Assembly (NCBI GenBank): GCA_024500155.1
Contig: CM044859.1
Span: forward strand, 44,624,003-44,688,002
DNA: 64,000 nucleotides
Source: Chenopodium formosanum
Taxonomy: Eukaryota; Streptophyta; Magnoliopsida; Caryophyllales; Amaranthaceae
Direction of reading: 5' to 3'
The notes under the pieces are model-generated. The model was not told the origin of the DNA and made no database searches. It worked only from the letters and a program-made list of their open reading frames with translations. Both the position numbers and the translations under genes were made by a program. Numbering within the stretch: position 1 is the first letter of the stretch; each line of letters opens with the position of its first letter. Positions 57,162-64,000 of this stretch are shown here, in pieces.

Positions 57162-57468
57162 TGTAATAGACCAACATTAGGAAGGGTATTTTGGGAAGTC
57201 TAATGCTTTTAGGGTAGTAGTCACTTGACCTTAGTATAAATAGGGATAGTATATGCAGTAGGATGGCATGTGAATTATGAGGAAAAATGTTGAGAGTAGT
57301 AACCTCAAGTTACTAGGAGAGTGATAACCTAAAGTTATCAAGAGAGTGATAGCCTTAAGCTATTAATCTATCTTTTTGTACCCAAATTTTGCCACTATTA
57401 ATCTAAATTATCAAGCTTTTATCTCTTAATTAGTTTTAAATCAGAAAATACTAAGTCGGTCCATAACA
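57162..57468 (+). repeat. 5' LTR of the gag-only element
   Basis: Ends TGTAATAGACC and GTCCATAACA. It includes three near-repeats of GAGAGTGATA(A/G)CCT(A/T)AAG(T/C)TAT. Confidence 0.95.
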
Positions 57469-57470
57469 AT

Positions 57471-57482
57471 TGGTATCAGAGC
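57471..57482 (+). promoter_or_regulatory. Primer-binding site (initiator Met tRNA)
   Basis: TGGTATCAGAGC two bases after the LTR; this is the classic plant retrotransposon priming site. Confidence 0.95.
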
Positions 57483-57585
57483 GGTGGTCCTGTGACTGCC
57501 GGCAGCCCAAAAAAAAAAAAAAAAAAAAAAAAAAAACCATAATTTTCGAGTGCGTTGAAAGAGGGGTAACACAGCAGAAGCAGAA

Positions 57586-58257
57586 GTGGATCCAGGAGGA
57601 GTTCGCATACATTTCCACCATGAGAGAACGAGGAATTTTTCAGATCCCCAGGAAGAACAAAGGGTTTGGTGTGAGCTTCAACTTCCAGAATTTAATGGAA
57701 GAAATTTGGATGATTGGATTCTTCAATTAGAGGGTTCCTTCCAATTTTTCCAGTTAAATGAGGAGGTGAAATTGAAGGCTGCCATCATTGGACTTGTTGG
57801 CAGAGCATTACAAGAGTTTGAACACGAAAACCGATGGCAACCATTTCGTGATTGGCAAGAATTAAAGAATTGGCTGCTTCGACATTCTTGGTTGTGGCGG
57901 CCAAATGAGGAAAGGAAAGAGGAATCTCAAACACTCCCAGAGAAGGTGGAAGAAATCACAAAAGAAATCATCAAAAACCTTCAAAAAAATCTGGGATTTT
58001 CTACCATTAATATGGAGAAAGAAGGTAGTCAAGCAGATTCGGAGGTGGTGGAGGAAGAGGTGGTGAAATCAATTCCATCGTTCTTCCAGAGGAAGATAAT
58101 AGCAAAAATGAACAACATGGGTGGACCGGCAATGGAGGCGACCATTGGAAGCAACGCGAACTCAAGGTACCGGTGTTTGTGGGTGATTTCGGTGATGGGT
58201 TTAAGGGTGGAGGCCAAGGTGGATCTGCTGATGCTAGGGGTTTGGATGGAAGGGTGA
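57586..58257 (+). CDS. Gag-like protein of the TR-GAG element
   Basis: A 223-codon frame. Residues ~30-105 look like a chromovirus-type gag domain: CELQLPEFNGRNLDDWILQL, EGSFQFFQLNEEVKLKAAII, LVGRALQEFEHENRW and WQELKNWLLRHSW. A Glu/Lys-rich region follows. There is no zinc knuckle. The preceding A run (57508-57536) makes the true start uncertain; the first Met in this frame was taken. The open frame and the young LTRs suggest it could still be expressed. Confidence 0.75.
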   Translation: MDPGGVRIHFHHERTRNFSDPQEEQRVWCELQLPEFNGRNLDDWILQLEGSFQFFQLNEEVKLKAAIIGLVGRALQEFEHENRWQPFRDWQELKNWLLRHSWLWRPNEERKEESQTLPEKVEEITKEIIKNLQKNLGFSTINMEKEGSQADSEVVEEEVVKSIPSFFQRKIIAKMNNMGGPAMEATIGSNANSRYRCLWVISVMGLRVEAKVDLLMLGVWMEG

Positions 58258-58309
58258 CCATTTTTGAAGGTGGTTTGGGTGGGACATGGCAGAGCAGTTT
58301 AGCTGACAT

Positions 58310-58985
58310 CTAGGGGGCGGGGGGATTTTCGAGAGGGGTGGTGCTGGAGGATGTGGTTCCGGTGGTGGTCCAGGAGTTTTAGCCGGAAAAGTTGAGAGTG
58401 GTGGTAAGACCGCCATTAGTGGTGGCCTGAAAAAAGACGGAGCTGGCTTCGGGAGAGGCGGGTCTGGTGCATGTGGGTCAGGTGGTGGCCCGGGTTGTGG
58501 GGTGCGTGAACAAAGGACCGCAAGTGGTCTCGGCTGTTGGGTCGCCCGCCGGAGAAAAAGGTGGGATAGGAGGAATTTTTGAGAAGGGCGGTGCTGATTG
58601 CAGCGGGTCCGGTGGTGGTCCCGTATCTATTGCCGGAAGAGGTGAGAAGAGTTGTGGTGGTCGGCACAAAGGGGAGGAACCTAGCACAAAGGGTGGTGAA
58701 TTCTCAAATGGTTTTACCGGCGACGGGTGTTTGGCCGGAGGTGGAGCAGGAGTAAGGTTTCTAGGGGAGTGGTTTGACTGGTTACTTGGGGGGTTCTTAA
58801 AGTGTGCAGAAGAAGCAGCTTTTGGCAGAAGGTTGACTGAAATTTTCTTTGGCTTGTGGAGGAAGCCAATTTTGAAAAATGTTAGTAAGGGTATTATAGT
58901 AATACACCTTGGAGATATTGCAAAGGCATTCAGCCAAGAGTCACATGCTTCCAACAAAACAGATGGCCAACGCAGTCTTTTTCTG
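58310..58985 (+). pseudogene. Glycine-rich coding-like region with three repeats
   Basis: About three units of roughly 130 bases encode (I/F)(F/G)(E/R)(K/R)GG(A/S)..CGSGGGP, at about 58326, 58455 and 58585. The first two and the third are in different frames. The last open stretch (58467-58991) ends with GEWFDWLLGGFLKCAEEAAF and LGDIAKAFSQESHA. I do not recognise it. It may be a captured host glycine-rich segment or a decayed gag tail. Confidence 0.4.
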
Positions 58986-59211
58986 TGTTAAAGAAAGACA
59001 AACAAATGGGCTTAATGACTCAAGGCCTAGTTTTCTTTCTCCTAATCTCACTGCCCAACTCACCACTCCACTTTACATGCAACCCGCTCTTTCCACTCTC
59101 AAAAGTCATTCTCTTCCTTCATCAACTTTGAGAGATCATTACTTTTGCCGAGAATCGAGTGCTCATTATTATCCACCTTGAGGACAAGGTGGAAGTTTAG
59201 GGGCCCGGTAA

Positions 59212-59518
59212 TGTAATAGACCAACATTAGGAAGGGTATTTTGGGAAGTCTAATGCTTTTAGGGTAGTAGTCACTTGACCTTAGTATAAATAGGGATAGT
59301 ATATGCAGTAGGATGGCATGTGAATTATGAGGAAAAATGTTGAGAGTAGTAACCTCAAGTTACTAGGAGAGTGATAACCTAAAGTTATCAAGAGAGTGAT
59401 AACCTTAAGCTATTAATCTATCCTTTTGTACCCAAATTTTGCCACTATTAATCTAAATTATCAAGCTTTTATCTCTTAATTAGTTTTAAATCAGAAAATA
59501 CTAAGTCAGTCCATAACA
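59212..59518 (+). repeat. 3' LTR of the gag-only element
   Basis: Differs from the 5' LTR at three sites: GATAACC for GATAGCC, TATCCTTTT for TATCTTTTT, and GTCAGT for GTCGGT. Confidence 0.95.
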
Positions 59519-59719
59519 CTATCAAATATTTTTTACATTTTGGCTGTCTCTATATTGAGATTTTCCCCCAGTATCCAACTATGCATGTTCAAGATGTGTT
59601 TCGTGCCTTGTTTTGACTATACTACGTTATTAAATGTGACTTTCTGCAGTTTTTAAGTCCATGGTGCTACCTGAAGTTTGTCTGTACTGCATGTTGTAGT
59701 CTCGGGCTTGAATGAAATG

Positions 59720-59850
59720 AATCATTTTCTTGGTAACTTTGTTGTGGGATTTAATTTGATGTGGCCCCTAATTGATGGATATTATTTGATGATGTAATTA
59801 GTTTATAGTTTTCTTCAATCTTCTTTGATTACATTGTATTTAAATAATGT
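59720..59850 (+). repeat. Intron direct repeat, copy 2
   Basis: Second copy of the segment at 53797-53935, diverged by scattered substitutions and short indels. Confidence 0.85.
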
Positions 59851-60722
59851 GGGCTGGAAGAAATTGAACTCGTTTAATGGATCAAAGTTTCGGCAGTGGT
59901 ACCGTTATTGATCTTCTCTACATCATTTAACAAAGAACTTTTATGGATAGGAAATTATTAAAATACTCAAGTAATAAAAAGTGGTTAAAAAAGTTTGTCA
60001 AAACTTCAAGGTCAAGATTTGGTTGTAGAGTTGATTATTTCAAATAGGTAACATATATGGTGTCTTTGTACTATATATTACATAGTATAGTAGTCTATCT
60101 CAAGTTTGTTCATTTAAGGCTGAAAAGGATTGGTTTGATCATGAAATTGATTTCAACATTGTTTGACTTCAGTGATTTCTTATAACTTTTAGTGTACTTG
60201 ACTGTTGTTATGGAATTGAATTCAACATATTAGTTGCTAATATGGCATATATTATGCTGTCATACAATCTGTAATGCCTGCAGATTTTGCCAATGATTAA
60301 ATTTAGTTTGAGGGTTTGTTGGACTTATTTGTGCCTTTGTTACAAACTCATTTTGTATAGCTATTATCTAATATTTTGGTCATTAATACTGATTGTTTGA
60401 TAATTAATCAATTGTAAGAAAATGATGGGTTTATAAAAAGCTTAGAAGCTGAGAAATGGTTTAGCAGGCTTGGCATTCTTTCTGCAGACTAGTGAATTCT
60501 GCCGCAAAGGCTGCGTGGACACAGAATTTCTCCCTCTACTTGTGGCCTCTCTATTTGCTATAAAGGGATTTAAAAGTTATACTGGTTCAAAAGAAGTGTA
60601 AATTATAAAATTGAATGTAACATTGTGATTTATACTGTAATTTATCTTCAGGACTAGAGTTTCTATTGCTCAATTAGTTTATGTCTTATTATGTAGGTAT
60701 AAGATAGACAAAAAACGCCAGG

Positions 60723-61914
60723 ATGGTTGCCCAGGGATTCACAGTGGATTTAAATAAACCACTTGTTTTTCAGGTATGGCATCTTTGGGCTCTTGGTTTT
60801 CTTTTCATGTAAAAGTTTAACTGTGCTTTGAGATTATTGCTTTTATTCCATGTACTCCATTTTTATAAGTTATTCCTATATATTTTTTTATTTTTTTTAT
60901 TGTAATTTTTGGTTTTTGCACAATTTTCAGAGCACATATTAAACTGCGTAACTATCTATGAACATAACCTTAAATAATATTTAAAAAAGTTTATATATTG
61001 AAACTACCCACTGAGATTTTTTTTTATTTTTATTTTTATTTGTCGAAATTTATCAGATTCCATTTGCATTTTAATCTACAAAAGTTCCAAATGAGATTAT
61101 AAAGAAACGGAGAAATTCAAACTTTAATCTTAATAGAAATTGTAATTGAGAAATGCGAACTTTATTATGTTACTTGCTTGAATTTTAATTCAAAAGCTCT
61201 ATTGTGTTGCATTACAATTTTTTGTAGGTTGGTCACCTTGGCGAATCTTACGAGGAATGGGTACACCAGCCAATTGTTAGTAAGGAAGGCCCTCGTTTCT
61301 TTGAAAGTGATTTTTGGGAGGTATTCTTCTATAATTTCTGAGAAATATCTTGTCTGCTTTCTTTTAACTTCACCCTTGAATGCATATTTAGGCAGCAGTT
61401 GATTAAGGTACGTCTCTATTCTATCTAGACACTTAAATGCATTCAGGTTCCTGACATGTATTTTCTTTATACAGTTTCTAACCCTCACTGTGTGGTGGGC
61501 TATTCCAACTATCTGGCTTCCAGTTGTGTGTTGGTGCATCTCCATATCTATACGGATGGGTCACACTCTTCCTGAGATAGGGCTGATGGTGATTTTTGGT
61601 ATTTTTGTGTGGACGTTTATTGAATACACTTTACATCGTTTCCTCTTCCACATCAAAACAAAGAGCTATTGGTTTGTTCTGTTTTCTATCCCTTAACTTT
61701 TAACTTCTATTTGATAAAAATGACAGAATTGTACATCTGTTTGGTTGCTCTTTTATCTTCTCATATGATTTAGTAATGTATGTTTGTACTAATGTGTAAT
61801 GTTTACAGGGGTAACACTATCCATTATCTTATTCACGGCTGTCATCACAAGCACCCTATGGATGGCCTGCGTCTTGTTTTCCCTCCTGCTGCAACAGCGG
61901 TCCTATGTTTTCCG
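60723..61914 (+). CDS. FAH1: Fatty acid 2-hydroxylase (plant FAH family), first four coding exons; 3' part outside the window
   Basis: Exons 60723-60773, 61228-61320, 61475-61671 and 61809-61914 join in phase with GT/AG borders to give 149 residues, against about 237 in the family. The protein starts MVAQGFTVDLNKPLVFQ, the family's N-terminus. Two membrane segments lie at about residues 50-74 and 82-100. Iron-binding histidine motifs follow: TLHRFLFH (HX4H) and HYLIHGCHHKHP. The remaining histidine clusters lie beyond 64000. The enzyme 2-hydroxylates acyl chains of ceramides in the endoplasmic reticulum. Plant forms lack a fused cytochrome b5 and take electrons from separate cytochrome b5. 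The codons are intact, with no stop. I use FAH1 as the family symbol; FAH1 versus FAH2 is not resolved. Confidence 0.93.
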
Positions 61915-64000
61915 GTTAGTTGTTTTCTTAATTATGTTTTTGGAAAGGTTATATTGACACTCAAATTGGTTTGACTCAATATTACTACAAATTATATATG
62001 CTGCCATTTTGAAACAATCTGTTGTAGCTTCAGTATACACGAAATACTTTTGTTGTTTTGATGATGGATTGTTATTAACGCCTGATTGCTGAGGCTTTGT
62101 TCTCCTCGCCTTATTCTTATTATTCTAAAAAATGGCATATTGGATTGTACCAAACCAGACCAACTCTTCTATTTTCAGATTGCTTGTTGTTGTGAATCTT
62201 TAATTTCACATGTGTAAAAAAATACTCCCTCCGTCTTTAAAATTACATTCCTCTTTGGAAATTTACACGGGAATTAAGGAGGGAAGAATAAGACAAATAA
62301 CAATAATTAGATAATGCAATGGGAAGTACAAAGATAGATTAGTTATTACTCATGACATGTTATCAATCCTTTGCAAAAAAAAAGGACCAATCACATGATC
62401 CAAATTGAAAATTTTTAACCAATCATATTCATTGTAATTTGGCACAAGGATTATGAGTGAGATTAGGTAAGGATAAGTGAGAAAGCATTAAATATAAAAC
62501 AGAAAAACAGAGTTGATTTACTAAAAAACACTTACCAAAAATAGAAAGGAGGAATGTAATTTTGGAATACCAAAAATAGAAAGGAGGAATGTAATTTAGG
62601 GACGGAGGGAGTATGTAAATATAGATATGAAAAAATACACATTAAGACAAAGATTCTGCGTGATGTTTTTTCTAATACATTAAATGTACAACTCAGGTCA
62701 AAGTTAGTCAGAGTAGAAAATCTGAAAAATCACGCGCATGCTGTTCAAAGCAGTTCAGCACCTGACTCTAGAATTTACACCAAGACACCTTATAATTTAC
62801 ACCAAGACACCTTATAGGTCATTAGAACGAAACCCTAAATGTGTGCAAGTAAAGCTTGATAGCAATGTTAGGTATTTGTTTTGGGAGGACTCCAATTCTA
62901 TTTTTGATAATAACTCTTTGTTGCCTTATTTTTCCTATTCACTTCATGACTAAGTTTATTAACATGGCAGGGATGTGGACTGTAATTTCTATAAATCTCA
63001 TATCTCATGGATAAGTCATCAATCATGAAATATCAGTTCATTATTTGGCTCTTTTGTCTAAAGCTGCTCTCAGATTTTGGGTGGAATATTTCAAATATTT
63101 CTGGAACTAAATATGATCCGCTCTAGTTTGATGCCTTACAAAGTCTCAGGATAGTTGGGTACTTCAGCTACCACTGTCTATAGCAGGAAGCGTTATATTT
63201 CATACTACATTCCCATCCTATTTTGATAGTGATAATTACTGTTGATACACAATTTTAGAGAGAATAGCGTGGGTAGAGTGGGTCATATGTACGTAGTAAG
63301 AAATTTTAGGAAAATATTATTGTAGGCCAGGTTTGTGTAAGATAAGTGTCAGAAGTAGGGTTTGTAGAATAACGTAAAAAATGTTGCTAGTAGGATAGTT
63401 GGGGAATAATTTCACAAAATAGGTATAAGTAGAAGTGTAGCGAACAAAATTGGAACTTATGTTGACAGAAAGCACAACCACTTTATATAGAAGGAGAATA
63501 CTTATATTTCTTGAATGTAAAGTAGTCTAGTCTAAATGTCTAATCTTACAAAGACAAATTGTGATTGAGCAACAATTGTATAGTGGAGAAATCTGCTAGA
63601 AGCTAGGTGAAACATTTTACCATCTTACATACTCTTTAAACCTAAATTAACAGGAGGTTGAGAGCGAGCGCAAAGAAGTGATACCTTGCAAAGAGCTACA
63701 ATTGTACCAAGCTGTAATTTATGAATCAAGCAGACAAGGTCGGGGGAGGTGGAGGGGAATAATATGTGAATTAGCTTGAAGCTAGGTGGAATATATACAT
63801 TTCACCACATAGAACTGAAATATTTTCAACACAGGATAATTTGAACTTAAACTAATGCGTTGAATTCAATTAAACCTCGTGCTCAATGTTAAATTTTAAT
63901 AATCTTTCTGCTTTTCTCTCTCTGATATGACCATTTTATAACGACGTAGATTTGATTGGTGTACGGATTTTGGACTAGTGCTAATTTTGTCTCTAATTTT
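61915..64000 (+). other. Long hydroxylase intron, continuing past the window
   Basis: Starts GTTAGTTG after the fourth coding exon. The next family segment (FWN-type) is not found in the remaining 2.1 kb, so the intron exceeds that length. It contains a Stowaway MITE and a 22-base tandem duplication AATTTACACCAAGACACCTT (62772-62817). The short open frame around 62738-62953 has no recognisable product. Confidence 0.65.
62225..62611. mobile_element. Stowaway-type MITE
   Basis: 387 bp with perfect 11-base terminal inverted repeats CTCCCTCCGTC, flanked by TA on both sides (62223-62224 and 62612-62613), as for Tc1/mariner-derived MITEs. A 33-base unit CCAAAAATAGAAAGGAGGAA plus TGTAATTT is repeated near the right end. 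Confidence 0.95.

Larger units (their letters stand above)
57162..59518 (+). mobile_element. Young gag-only LTR retrotransposon (TR-GAG type) in the hydroxylase intron
   Basis: 2357 bp. LTRs 57162-57468 and 59212-59518 (307 bp each) differ at only three positions by eye. A perfect 5-bp target duplication CTATC flanks the element (57157-57161, 59519-59523). The primer site TGGTATCAGAGC (57471-57482) is complementary to initiator methionine tRNA. The polypurine tract is at 59191-59211 (GGAAGTTTAGGGGCCCGGTA). It encodes a gag-like protein and a glycine-rich region, with no protease, reverse transcriptase or integrase. A TATA-like TATAAATAG (57235-57243) is in each LTR. It lies in the same orientation as the host gene. 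Confidence 0.93.

Noticed and set aside
58007..58957. Proline-rich minus-strand frames
   Set aside because: Antisense shadows of the glycine-rich region of the gag-only element.
62738..62953. 71-codon frame in the hydroxylase intron
   Set aside because: No family match, not flanked by splice sites in register with the hydroxylase, and includes a tandem duplication.

Overview
This is a window of a flowering-plant nuclear genome, probably a eudicot. It is AT-rich and intron-containing. It holds one recognisable host gene, at the right end: the 5' part of a fatty acid 2-hydroxylase gene, whose protein starts at 60723 and runs off the window. Almost everything to the left of about 52.6 kb is transposable elements nested inside each other. 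I cannot name the species.

Layout. (1) 1-4137: right end of a CACTA DNA transposon with a 170-bp tandem array and hairpin-forming subterminal repeats. (2) 4138-7408: 3' part of a Ty3/gypsy retrotransposon (F), including its 3' LTR. (3) 7409-16240: a decayed multi-exon plant-mobile-domain (PMD) gene on the minus strand, then the 3' untranslated region, 37-bp tandem array, polypurine tract and 3' LTR of retrotransposon B. (4) 16241-50625: a Tat-like Ty3/gypsy retrotransposon (A) on the plus strand. It is split by a gag-only retrotransposon C (16633-25613, minus), a 16.4-kb CACTA element (26136-42561, 3-bp target duplication CGC) and a solo LTR (45667-47818, duplication GTGAG). The CACTA element itself carries another Tat-like retrotransposon, D (26575-38703, minus). 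D carries a solo LTR in its gag gene (34372-36454). (5) 50626-52629: the 5' end of a second A-type element (E) in inverted orientation, its LTR split by a hAT element. (6) 52630-64000: the fatty acid 2-hydroxylase locus. A 7.1-kb first intron is loaded with MITE-like elements, long TA tracts and a young gag-only retrotransposon. A further downstream intron holds a Stowaway MITE.

How the parts relate. Removing C and the CACTA element, with one target copy each, brings the split integrase/RNase H reading frame of A back into register. This fixes the insertion boundaries and shows that A is older than both. D and A both have, downstream of integrase and on the opposite strand, an intron-containing antisense gene with a gypsy-transposon-type N-terminal domain and a long coiled coil. 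Each has its own TATA-like box. B and C share the LTR start, the polypurine tract and the flanking 3' region although their LTR bodies differ, so they look like a family sharing replication signals. The long LTRs and the leader of C are full of short GC-rich palindromes of the form CCGTGNCACGG.

No rRNA, tRNA, CRISPR or organelle insertion was seen. Element boundaries supported by target duplications are firm. Lineage names, gene functions and exon joins of decayed genes are inferences from motifs read by eye.
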